A stretch of 64,000 bases of DNA from Palsa-504 sp963790065 (GTDB taxonomy: Bacteria; Actinomycetota; Actinomycetes; Streptosporangiales; Streptosporangiaceae). The position numbers and the translations under genes are program-made. How positions within the stretch are numbered: position 1 is the stretch's first letter; every line of letters starts with the position of its first letter. The DNA is taken from the NCBI GenBank assembly GCA_963790065.1, contig CAWBNK010000020.1:62001-126000 (forward strand). The letters are read 5' to 3'. This document shows, piece after piece, positions 17,045 through 25,409 of the stretch. Below the pieces are notes generated by a model. The model did no database searches and was not told the origin of the DNA. It saw only the letters and a list, made by a program, of their open reading frames with translations.

Positions 17045-17686
17045 CTAGCCAGGCGCAGGCCCGGCGAGATCAATCACCCGCCGGGCGAGGTTGACCGCGT
17101 GGTCGCCAAGACGCTCGTAAAAGCGCGCCACCAGCGTCATCTCCATCGCCACAGGCAGTGTCACGCGTCCTGAGGCGAGCTCTGCGATCAAGCTGGCGTG
17201 CAGCTCGCTCATCTCGTGATGACGCTCGCCCAGCGCCAGCGCGACAGTACGGTCGCGGTGGCGCCAGGAATCCGCGACCTGGCGCCACATGCCCCAGGCT
17301 AGATCCCCCATCCGCTCGACCAGCCTGCGGCAGCCCGGCGAAAGCTCCTCACTGAGACCGTGACTGGCCCGAGAGGCGATCTGCACGACCAGGTCGTGGG
17401 ACCGCTCGAGCTCGGGCACGATCCGCACCACCGACAGCAAGAACCGCAAGTCTGACGCCACAGGCGCCTGCATCAAGATCTCCCGGCTGGCCAGTTCGTC
17501 GATCTCCCGGTACAAGGCGTCGATGACCCGCTCACGTTCGGCCAGCACCCCGAGCCCCTCGTCGTTGCCGCTCACCAGGGCATAGGTTGCCCCGGGCAGG
17601 CCATCAGCGACCATAGCGAACAGGCCGGTGACCTTCGCTTCGATGGCCTCCAGCTCACGCTGGAATTCTTGCCGTTGCTCGACCAC
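17045..17686 (-). CDS. phoU: PhoU-family phosphate uptake regulator
   Basis: This all-helical 213-residue protein has the two PhoU repeats. Each shows the metal-binding E-x-x-x-D pattern: ELERSHDLVVQIASRA in the first half and FYERLGDHAVNLARRV in the second. PhoU damps phosphate import and the Pho two-component system. Here it precedes a PHS symporter rather than a Pst ABC system, so it may control that carrier. The start is GTG with a weak ribosome site. The catalytic-type motifs are intact and the length is standard. Confidence 0.9.
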   Translation of the reverse strand: MVEQRQEFQRELEAIEAKVTGLFAMVADGLPGATYALVSGNDEGLGVLAERERVIDALYREIDELASREILMQAPVASDLRFLLSVVRIVPELERSHDLVVQIASRASHGLSEELSPGCRRLVERMGDLAWGMWRQVADSWRHRDRTVALALGERHHEMSELHASLIAELASGRVTLPVAMEMTLVARFYERLGDHAVNLARRVIDLAGPAPG

Positions 17687-17762
17687 GGCCAGAGCCTACC
17701 GGCCGCCACCTTGGCCCTGCGTGGTCACCAATGATCCGCACAGACGAACCGGGGCAGATGCC

Positions 17763-18017
17763 TCAGCGCTGGGCAAGCCGCACGTTCCGTTCGGCCTCAT
17801 AGATAGGGCCGAGGGCAGCGGCCCATCGGCCCAGCCCAGCCAGCACCTTAGCCTCGTCCCAGACGGTGCCGAGCGCGCGAGCGGTCAGGAGCCTTGAGGT
17901 CAGCCGCGTGGGCCTGATAGCTGCGAGCTTCCGGGCGCAGCGCCCGGCAAAGAAGCCGAACAAGCCCAGCGAACAAGAGCAAGCCACCAAGAGCAATGCG
18001 TAGGCCGCGGTGAGCAC
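17763..18017 (-). CDS. Small membrane protein of unknown function
   Basis: The 84-residue protein has one N-terminal hydrophobic helix (YALLLVACSCSLGLFGFFAG, residues 6-25) followed by a basic, then amphipathic, tail. A very good ribosome site (AAAGGA, seven bases before GTG) supports it as a real gene. It might be anchored with the tail in the cytoplasm, by the positive-inside rule. I recognise no family. It lies upstream of phoU on the same strand, with 76 bases between. Confidence 0.6.
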   Translation of the reverse strand: MLTAAYALLLVACSCSLGLFGFFAGRCARKLAAIRPTRLTSRLLTARALGTVWDEAKVLAGLGRWAAALGPIYEAERNVRLAQR

Positions 18018-18389
18018 GGCGGATTCCTTTCTGGTTGCCGTATTCGACCGGTTCGAGTCGTTTAGGCGCGGGACTGGCTATCGCAATGGTGCGTGTGACG
18101 CATGGCGGGCTGCCACACAGGTCTTATGCACAGGAAATACACAGGATTGGGTGATGTGCCTAGTTGCCATGTCTGCCCAGGTCACAGCCGTGCTGACGGG
18201 CCAGCCGGGCGCCGGGATTGCCGTTCGTTATCCACGGATTTACGCTGGCCGGGCAGATTAGGGGGATCGCCGTGATCGACCCGCCTGCGGGACCGCTACC
18301 GGGATACATCCTGGATGGTCAGACCTGTCATGCGGGCAGGAAACCATACCTCAAGCGCTTGAAGTCAACACGCCGGCCGACGCCGTCGG
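18018..18389. other. Lower-GC gap with a 12-bp palindrome, no supported gene
   Basis: The base composition is more AT-rich than the neighbours. The palindrome TCAAGCGCTTGA lies at 18351-18362, and two CACAGGA-like words lie near 18125-18145. Open frames on the plus strand lack ribosome sites and protein-like composition. The region may hold the end of the kinase transcript. Confidence 0.4.
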
Positions 18390-19985
18390 TTAGCTGGCCC
18401 GCCGGGTCCAGGTCTGCGGTACGCACCCTGGACAGTCGCTAGCCCCGTTGATAGTGATATGCGCCGAGGAGCCATTGGCGGCGATATCGATGGCGAGGGT
18501 GGCAACTCCGGTTTGCGGGTGGCAACCGTGCGGACCTGAACTACCGGTCTGGCTGTAGATGTCAATGGACCCCTGGTAATGGCCGTTACTTCCGGTCACC
18601 TTCGCGTCGTCGGCGACCGCGCATTCGGGTGCGCCTTTCGATACCAAGCTCGCGACGTACGTGCCCGAACCTGCCGACGTGAAGTTGAAGACGTCGCCGG
18701 ATGAGTCAACCCACGCGCCGGGCAGCGTCGGGGCGGAGCTGCCCGAGGGAATGACCACCACCGCTATCACGGCGCAGGCCGCAACGGCAGCCGCAGCGGC
18801 TATCGCCACCTTGGGGCGGCTGAAGCGCTTGAGGTGCTTGAGGTGCTTTAGATGCGCTTCGTGCTGCAGGTGCTCTTCCTGCTGCACATGCTGCAGGTGT
18901 ACTTCATGCTGTACGTGCTGCAGATGCTCCTGGTGCTCTACGTGCTGCAGGTTGCGTGCTTCGTGGGACGGCTGGTGGTTCAGGCCGAGCTTCTCCGCGG
19001 TGCTGCCGTGCACCGCGGGCGCGGAGCCGGATGGCCACAGGGCGGCGAGCAGCAGCGCGGCCGCGGCCAGGCTGGCCCGGCCGCGGTCTTCCCAGTCCGG
19101 GCCGTACGCGCTGGTGGCGGCGGTGCGGAGCCGGGCGACCAAGGCGCCCGCGTCAGCGGGCCGGTACGCGGGGTCCTTGGCCATCCCCGCGGCGACCAGC
19201 GCCTGCAGCGGTCTGGGCACCGGATCCATGGGCACCGGGGCAGACAGGTGCTGGGACCGCAGCTCTTCCATGGTCTGACCGGTGAACGGCGGGTGCCCGG
19301 TCAGGCACTCATAGAAGGTGGCCGTGGCCGCGTACACATCCCCGGCCGGGCTGGCCGTGCCGCCAGCGAACTGCTCCGGCGGCGCATACGCCACGGTGCC
19401 GGCCGGGATCGGGGTGTCACCCGCCCGCGCGGCGATACCGAAGTCGGTCAGCTTGCTGGTCCCGTGCGCGTCGACCAGCACGTTCTCCGGCTTGTAGTCC
19501 CGGTGCACCACCCCCCGCGCGTGCGCCGCGGCCAGCCCGAGCAGCGAGCCCTGCAGTACGACCAGCGCCGCCTCCGCTGAGGTCTTGCCCTGCCGCGACA
19601 AGATCTCGCGCACCGAGACCCCGTCCACCAGCTCCATCACGATGGCCGCGCCCGCCGTCGACTCGACGTACTGATACAGCCGGACGATGTTGCGGTCATC
19701 CAGCGAGGCCAGCACCCCGGCCTCGGCCCGGAACATCTCGGTGAACTCTGGATCCGCCAGCAGGTTCTGGCGCAGGAACTTGACCGCCACCAGGGAGCCT
19801 GAGGCGTCATGCCGGGCCAGCACCACCTCACCGAACCCGCCCGAGCCGAGCACCTTCAACGTGGTATACCCGGGCACCTCCCACGCCCGCCCGGAAACCT
19901 GCCCCGGGACCGGGACCGCCGGAACCCGGTCCGGGTCAGCGTCAGACGAACCGGGGGTACCTGCCCCGCCGGATGAGTACGCCAT
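18390..19985 (-). CDS. Membrane Ser/Thr protein kinase with His-every-third-residue linker
   Basis: The 531-residue kinase has the glycine loop LGSGGFGEV, lysine K69 in VAVKFL, the catalytic loop HRDYKPEN (D163), DFG at 181-183 and an activation segment ending in YAPPEQF. A hydrophobic stretch at 305-317 is followed by a linker. In residues 348-384 of that linker, histidine occupies every third position except one. A TM helix follows at about 393-412, then an outside domain of about 115 residues with four cysteines (PECAV, GPHGCHP, DCPGC). The outside part may be disulfide-bonded. ATG 19985 was chosen over upstream ATGs because GGGGGA precedes it. Its partner is unknown; the helical-repeat gene is divergent. 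Confidence 0.88.
   Translation of the reverse strand: MAYSSGGAGTPGSSDADPDRVPAVPVPGQVSGRAWEVPGYTTLKVLGSGGFGEVVLARHDASGSLVAVKFLRQNLLADPEFTEMFRAEAGVLASLDDRNIVRLYQYVESTAGAAIVMELVDGVSVREILSRQGKTSAEAALVVLQGSLLGLAAAHARGVVHRDYKPENVLVDAHGTSKLTDFGIAARAGDTPIPAGTVAYAPPEQFAGGTASPAGDVYAATATFYECLTGHPPFTGQTMEELRSQHLSAPVPMDPVPRPLQALVAAGMAKDPAYRPADAGALVARLRTAATSAYGPDWEDRGRASLAAAALLLAALWPSGSAPAVHGSTAEKLGLNHQPSHEARNLQHVEHQEHLQHVQHEVHLQHVQQEEHLQHEAHLKHLKHLKRFSRPKVAIAAAAAVAACAVIAVVVIPSGSSAPTLPGAWVDSSGDVFNFTSAGSGTYVASLVSKGAPECAVADDAKVTGSNGHYQGSIDIYSQTGSSGPHGCHPQTGVATLAIDIAANGSSAHITINGASDCPGCVPQTWTRRAS
18834..18944 (-). repeat. Nine-base periodic repeat encoding a (His-x-x)n tract
   Basis: Within the kinase gene, thirteen consecutive 9-base steps encode His at positions 348, 351, 354 and so on to 384; only position 369 differs (Gln). 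Intervening residues are mainly Leu, Val, Gln, Glu and Lys. The DNA is a degenerate 9-base repeat, so it can expand or shrink without breaking the frame. Confidence 0.85.
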
Positions 19986-20333
19986 CAAATCCCCCACCAT
20001 CACCCAGGTGCCTGGAAATGCACCATAAAGACTGAAGGGGTGCCCGGCTCCTGTCAATCCCCGGGGCTAGGCCTTGCGAACAGGGCGCGGACCAGGATCG
20101 TAAGCAGCCAACCTCGGCGCCGTCGGCATTCTTCCGGGGAAAGATCATTTATCGGTCCGGGTTAATAGGCTGAGTACGCACTTGCCGCGGACGGCCCTGA
20201 GTTCATCCGGCTTACCTCAATCCTGGATTTCGGCCATTGCCTTGATGCGCGCACGGGTGCACTCTGAGAACGGATAGATGGGTGGGGACATGTCGCATAT
20301 AGGGGTCGTTGAGATCGCGCTGCGCAGCCACCG
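19986..20333. other. Divergent promoter region between kinase and helical-repeat gene
   Basis: Starts diverge from this 348-base gap. I see no gene and no clear palindrome. The kinase ribosome site (GGGGGA) lies at its left edge. Promoters for both genes must be here, but I cannot place them. Confidence 0.4.
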
Positions 20334-21230
20334 GTGACGAACGACCAGCTGGGCCGCGCCAGGGAGGCGATCAGGGTTCTCCGCGAGCGCGCCGCTGCCG
20401 ACCGGGCCGGAAAGCACACGGAACTGCTGCTCCAGGCGGGCGCGGCCTACGTTGCTGCTTGTCAGGCGCTTGGGTGCCAGGCCGAGGCGGCTCAGGCCAT
20501 GATCGAAGTCCTCGCTGACTGCCGCAGGCCGTTGCCAGGCGAGTCCGGGGAGCGGCTTAACTGCATTTCCCTGGCCGTGGAGGTGATGGATCAGCTGCCC
20601 CGGCCGGCGTTCCTGAACGAGAGCCTCCAGATCGCCCTCGAGATGTCCCGCACCTGTCGCGAGCTGCCGGGCGACCTGCCCGAGAGCCAGGCGGGAGCGG
20701 CGGCCGCAGTTCGCCTGATCGCCAGATTCCTGCGCGAAGCAGTCGGCGGCGGCCTGCCCGATGACGAGAAGAAAACGGCGGCCATGGAGATATCAGCCGG
20801 GGCACGGTTCCTGTCTGACCAGGCACCGATGCTTCTCGATATCAAGCACGCCGAAGCTTTCACCCTGGCCGCCACTATCCTGGCCGCCAGCGACGTGGAC
20901 CAGGCGCTGGACCTTAATACGCGGGCCATCGAGCTCCGCCGGCAGCTGGCGGACGATCATGCGGCCGGACCAGAACAGGACCTCGAGATCCTGACCTTGC
21001 AGGGGCTGATCCTGTTCGGAAAGCGTCAGTACGCGGCCGCCGTCGAGCCGCTCGAGCAGGCGCTTCCCATCCTCCTGGCCTTGGGCCGGAACCTCACCCC
21101 CGACCAGGCGCAGCTGCTCCAGATGACGTATTCCCTGCTTAGCGAGGCGTACCGGATCCTGAACCGCGACGCCGCGATGCGAGCCATGACCGAGGCGGTC
21201 AACGCATCGGACGTGCCCTGGCCAGCTTGA
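20334..21230 (+). CDS. Helical-repeat (TPR-like) protein of unknown function
   Basis: The 298-residue protein is almost entirely alpha-helical. Near the C-terminus, segments such as LTLQGLILFGKRQYAAAVEPLEQALPIL, broken into repeats of about 40 residues, and LLSEAYRILNRDAAM have TPR-like spacing. There is no signal peptide, membrane segment or enzyme motif. The GTG start has a poor ribosome site. It lies about 160 bases before a leader ORF and the giant membrane protein gene on the same strand, so they may share an operon and a complex. This partnership is inference. Confidence 0.6.
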   Translation: MTNDQLGRAREAIRVLRERAAADRAGKHTELLLQAGAAYVAACQALGCQAEAAQAMIEVLADCRRPLPGESGERLNCISLAVEVMDQLPRPAFLNESLQIALEMSRTCRELPGDLPESQAGAAAAVRLIARFLREAVGGGLPDDEKKTAAMEISAGARFLSDQAPMLLDIKHAEAFTLAATILAASDVDQALDLNTRAIELRRQLADDHAAGPEQDLEILTLQGLILFGKRQYAAAVEPLEQALPILLALGRNLTPDQAQLLQMTYSLLSEAYRILNRDAAMRAMTEAVNASDVPWPA

Positions 21231-21388
21231 TCAGCGCACGGTCCCGGAACTCCTGGCTGAGATCCGGAATTGACAGGGGAGGCGGTCACTTCATTCTGAG
21301 CCCGTCATCAGGTGGGGTTTTGCCGGATGCCAGGTTCATGGTCGGCTGGTGATGGGTGGGGACTCGATGGCGCGTGCGTGGAGCGTTG

Positions 21389-21538
21389 ATGGTTATGAGA
21401 ATCGTGCATCATGGTTATATGGCTGATGAACCGGCGCATAAGCAGCAGCTACCGTACCCGGATATGGCGTACCGCAGGAAGAGACTACCTGCAGGATCTG
21501 CCCCGATGAGTTCGCTAGCCTCGGATGACGCTTGGTGA
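21389..21538 (+). CDS. 49-residue leader ORF coupled to the next gene
   Basis: The ATG at 21389 has GGAG five bases upstream. The stop overlaps the GTG start of the 1280-residue gene in a GTGA arrangement at 21535-21538, typical of translational coupling. The peptide (starting MVMRIVHHGYMADEPAHKQQ) has two histidines, many basic residues and no hydrophobic helix. It may be a leader that sets translation of the large gene, or a small partner protein. Confidence 0.45.
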   Translation: MVMRIVHHGYMADEPAHKQQLPYPDMAYRRKRLPAGSAPMSSLASDDAW

Positions 21539-24500
21539 CAGGCCGGGTTCTGCGCGCCGTCAAGACGCGAATACGTAAAGAATCAGCGGTTGCCGAGCAG
21601 CCGCAGCAGCCGGCTCAGGATGCGGGAACGCTGCAGGATATTGCGCTCCGGCTGGACTACATGATCGGGCAGATCACCCCGGAGGAATTCGGCTGGCAGG
21701 ACGCGAACTACGACCGCGATTCGGCGCTCGGCCGCGAGCTGCTGTTCTTGATCGCTGACCGGGAATGGCTGCGCGCCACTTCGGAGACGATCGATATCAC
21801 GCGGTCCGACGTGGTGGACACGACCATCAAGATCGACGTCGATTTCGACCGCATTACGCATGAGGCGTTCCGGGACCGGGTCGGGCGGCTCTGGCTCCCT
21901 GTCCTGGTGCTGCCGCCCCTGCAGCAGCAGCGGCTCCCGGAACCGGATCCGTTTTCCACGCTGACGGTGACCGACGCCAGCGGGAGCCCGCTGGCGACCC
22001 TGCCGAACGCGGACATCAGGCACCGGGTGGCGGCAGCCCTGACCGAGATCATCCTCAACGTGGAGGCCTGGCTGCCCGATTCGGCCAGGCACGGCTTCAG
22101 CGCGACCCGTGATCACCGGCTGCTGCTGTCGGCCGCGATCTACCGCGTGCTGCGCAGCGAGCACGTGCCGTCGGATGTGCTGAGCGGTAAGGTGCTGCCG
22201 CGGCAGCCCGTAGACGGGCACCTACCGAGGATCGGCCGCGTGCGCCGCGAGCTAGGTGACCTGATCGAGCACTACTCGGGCCTGCTGAGGCGGCCGCCCG
22301 ACCAGAACACCGAGGCCCCGGCCGGGGACACGGCCTCGGCCCGGCTGCTTACCGAGCGGGCCCTCACGGTCCTGCGCGCGTTCGCCGAATCGGCCATCGT
22401 GGTCGTGAAGGCGAACCGTATGCACACCCCGACGGTCCTGACGGTCACGGTCCCGGGCCGGGCCCTGCACCAGGCCCCGGTTCGTTCGGCCGATCTGGCT
22501 GGGCAGGTCAGCGTCAATGCCCGCCGGTGGGCCGGGCCGGGCTTGCGGCGCTGGCTGCACCCGGAGAACTGGATCTTGCCGCGGGCCAGCTTGCAGATCG
22601 ACCTGCTGCTGCCCTCGGCAGACGCCGACCGCCTGGTGCAGGTGAACCTGCCGGAGGGAGTGTCACCCGACCCGTCGCTGCCGCTGAACACCCGCGCTGA
22701 GCTCGAGATCAGGACCGGACGGCCGCTGCCCATGCGTCAGCTGGCCGAACTGCTCACCCAGTTGGCGCAGGCCAGCGGGCACTGGTCGATACCGCTGGGG
22801 CAGAGCCTGGCCGACCTGGCCGGGGCCAAGGCAGATGCAGTGCGGGAATCACTGCGGGATCACAAGGCCGGAGTGGCCAAGGGCCAGCCCGGAATTACCA
22901 GAACGGAATCGACCGACCTGACCCGGACGTTCCGGCAACGCCTGGACCGGCTGAGCGCCGTGCTGGCCGGTATCTCGGCCGCGGGCCTGAACGAGCAGAC
23001 GCGTGGCGAGCTCGCGGACGTCGGGGGAATCCGGGACGGGCAACAGGCCGATACCTGGCTCGAGATACCGATGCAGCGCAGGACGGCGACGGACACCGTC
23101 AGCCCGGACATCGTGGTGGCGCGGTCTCGCATGATCGAGGATGCCTCGCAGCGCGTCGCGCCGACCGAAGCCAGGATGCAGGTGCACATCGCGGTTACCG
23201 ATTCGGAGTACTTCTCGACTTCCCAGTTCTCGGGCTGGATGAGTGTGCTGCTGATGCTGGTCGTACTGGCGTTCTTCGTCGTGGGGCGAGTGCTGGCTAT
23301 CCACGGCAGCGACATCAGTGCCGAGGTGCTGTCTTTCGTGCTGACCCTGTTCTCGGCCGTCCAGATCGGGCGGATCGAACGAGCGGACCGGTCCACCGTG
23401 CGCGGCCTGCTGGCGCCGGTCGGCAACGCGCTCATCATCGCCTCGGTGCTGCCCACGGTGATCCTCGTCGTTGCTCTCGCGTTCTCCCGGGCCACGGACT
23501 GGGCCATCACCTGGACCAGCATCAGCATCTGCGCGCAACTATCGCTGATGTGGTTGTTGTTCTGGATGCGACGCCGGGCGCTGGCCCGCGGACGGCAGCA
23601 GAACGTAGGCCAGCAGAACGTCGGGCAGCCAAGACCGAGCGGGCTGGCCTTGTACACCGACAGCCCTGACTACTCGCACACTGACGTGCTCCGTAGCAGC
23701 TGGTGGCGCAACACGACGGCGGATGCGCTCATGGTCGGCCGGCAGGCCTACGGCTACTTGGTCTGGCAGCACGAGACTCCGCAGACGCTGCGTTCCCTGC
23801 TGCAGGGCGGCCGGCCGGCCGCATCGTCGAACGCGCCGGCGTCCTGGGTGCCTGACTGGTTGCGTAATCGCCGGACCCTGGCCGGAATGCTGCCGGGCGT
23901 CAGGGCAGCGGACGCCGACGATGGCGAGGCCAGCCCGGATGACGAGCCGGCCGATGGCCCGCCCGGCACCGGGATATCCCCGTTGGAACAGCCTGCCAAC
24001 GTCCTGGCGCTGCAGCGTTCGAGCACCGGCAGGCAGTCGCTTACCTATGCCGTGTTCCGGGACGAGCCGAAGGCAGACTGGACGCCCGCCGAGGTGATAA
24101 AGGTCAACCTGGACCCCGGCCGGCTGGCGCCGGTGGAAGACATCACCGGGGTGATCGGGGTCTTCGTCGGGCTTGACCGGGGCCATGGGCTGGCGCCGAT
24201 CCGCGACCATCCGGTGACCGCTATCCTGCGGGCCGCCGCGCAGCACCGGCTTACCGTGCTGGAAGTCCAGCTGCCGTTGCCTGCGCCCGAAGCCGGCTAC
24301 GCCGACCTGCAGTGGGCCCGCGTGCAGCTGGGCGTGCAGGATCGTGACCTCAAGCGGCTGACGCCGTTCCTGAACGACATCCATGAGCTCACCGTGACCG
24401 CCGACCGCCAGCCAGGAACCCGGCCCCACCACGCCCGGCTGGGGAAGGCCAGGGCACCTGGAGTCCGGATCGTCGGCGTGCAGACCGTCGCGGAGGGCAT

Positions 24501-25377
24501 TCCCAGGATCCTCAACCCGCGGCCCGCGGCGGCCAATCCCGGGCCCGCGGCGGAGGATAACGAGGGCCGGGCGCCCCTGGTCCTGGCCAGCGATCTCGAC
24601 CTCGTCGCAGCCGGCGGAACCGAGCGCGGTGAGAGCGCGTCGGCGAAAACCTGGCGGATCATGGCCATCTGCGCCGACTGGCACACCGGGATAGAGAACG
24701 AGCTGCTCAGCCGGCTGGACCCCGAACTGGGTCTGGCCGGCCTGACCGCCGCCATCCTGCACGGTAAAGCGGTCCTGCTGCTGCTGGCGCACCGGACGGG
24801 CGGACTCCGGCCCGGGCCGACCCTGCCTGGCCGCCAGGACGCCAACGGGTCAGCCGCGCTCGTCGGTGACGGGCCCGTTTATCTCGACCGCTGGCAAAGC
24901 AGGCAGGAACTGGGCCAGGCCGAACGGAACCCGCTGCTGCGGGTCCATATGCGGACCCCGGACCGTCCGGGAGCGACGCTCGAGGTGCTCGAATCGCTCC
25001 GTGAGACGCTGCGGGAAATGGCGCCGGATTCGCTGGGCGAACGCGACTGGAACGTCTGGTACGCCCGGGTCGAGGTGGCTCACGGCAACATCGCCCAGAT
25101 CCAGCTCACCATCCGCCTAGCGCTCGACCCCGCCATGACGCCGGCCGCGGGCAAATCCGTGACGCAATGGGGATCACTGGAGTTCTCGAAGATCGAGCGG
25201 CAGGCCCTCGCCGTAGCAGCCAGGAAGCTGGCCGCGGCCAGGCGCTCCGACGGGTCCGCCGATCCCGGCCTTGATGTGCCAGAAGACACCGTGATAAGCG
25301 TTCGCCTGGTGAACACGGTGGACCTGAGCTCGTTAGTACGCCCGACCTCCGAACGACGCGGCCAGTACGGCTCGTGA
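21535..25377 (+). CDS. Large membrane protein of unknown family, four central TM helices
   Basis: The product has about 1280 residues. Residues 1-560 are soluble, beginning with a helical segment (LQDIALRLDYMIGQITPEE) and a conserved-looking stretch rich in aromatic and charged residues. Four hydrophobic helices follow at roughly 568-587, 594-612, 630-650 and 656-678, then a short GQQNVGQQNVGQ repeat. Residues 700-1280 are soluble again. Near 1135-1200 the segment LLRVHMRTPDRPGATLEVLE resembles an ACT ligand-binding fold, which is a tentative reading. I see no kinase, ATPase, cyclase or transporter motif. Both large soluble parts should be on the same side of the membrane. The start is GTG 21535, coupled to the leader ORF. 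Confidence 0.7.
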   Translation: MTGRVLRAVKTRIRKESAVAEQPQQPAQDAGTLQDIALRLDYMIGQITPEEFGWQDANYDRDSALGRELLFLIADREWLRATSETIDITRSDVVDTTIKIDVDFDRITHEAFRDRVGRLWLPVLVLPPLQQQRLPEPDPFSTLTVTDASGSPLATLPNADIRHRVAAALTEIILNVEAWLPDSARHGFSATRDHRLLLSAAIYRVLRSEHVPSDVLSGKVLPRQPVDGHLPRIGRVRRELGDLIEHYSGLLRRPPDQNTEAPAGDTASARLLTERALTVLRAFAESAIVVVKANRMHTPTVLTVTVPGRALHQAPVRSADLAGQVSVNARRWAGPGLRRWLHPENWILPRASLQIDLLLPSADADRLVQVNLPEGVSPDPSLPLNTRAELEIRTGRPLPMRQLAELLTQLAQASGHWSIPLGQSLADLAGAKADAVRESLRDHKAGVAKGQPGITRTESTDLTRTFRQRLDRLSAVLAGISAAGLNEQTRGELADVGGIRDGQQADTWLEIPMQRRTATDTVSPDIVVARSRMIEDASQRVAPTEARMQVHIAVTDSEYFSTSQFSGWMSVLLMLVVLAFFVVGRVLAIHGSDISAEVLSFVLTLFSAVQIGRIERADRSTVRGLLAPVGNALIIASVLPTVILVVALAFSRATDWAITWTSISICAQLSLMWLLFWMRRRALARGRQQNVGQQNVGQPRPSGLALYTDSPDYSHTDVLRSSWWRNTTADALMVGRQAYGYLVWQHETPQTLRSLLQGGRPAASSNAPASWVPDWLRNRRTLAGMLPGVRAADADDGEASPDDEPADGPPGTGISPLEQPANVLALQRSSTGRQSLTYAVFRDEPKADWTPAEVIKVNLDPGRLAPVEDITGVIGVFVGLDRGHGLAPIRDHPVTAILRAAAQHRLTVLEVQLPLPAPEAGYADLQWARVQLGVQDRDLKRLTPFLNDIHELTVTADRQPGTRPHHARLGKARAPGVRIVGVQTVAEGIPRILNPRPAAANPGPAAEDNEGRAPLVLASDLDLVAAGGTERGESASAKTWRIMAICADWHTGIENELLSRLDPELGLAGLTAAILHGKAVLLLLAHRTGGLRPGPTLPGRQDANGSAALVGDGPVYLDRWQSRQELGQAERNPLLRVHMRTPDRPGATLEVLESLRETLREMAPDSLGERDWNVWYARVEVAHGNIAQIQLTIRLALDPAMTPAAGKSVTQWGSLEFSKIERQALAVAARKLAAARRSDGSADPGLDVPEDTVISVRLVNTVDLSSLVRPTSERRGQYGS

Positions 25378-25409
25378 CGGAATCCGGTGCGGAATCTGCG
25401 CCAGCGACA

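Noticed and set aside
18035..18075. tRNA-like T-arm word GGTTCGAGTC
   Set aside because: Flanking bases do not form the 5-bp stem and no acceptor or anticodon stem could be built.
18010..18261. 83-residue plus-strand ORF upstream of the kinase end
   Set aside because: There is no ribosome site, it overlaps the start of the well-supported small membrane gene on the other strand, and no protein-like pattern is seen.
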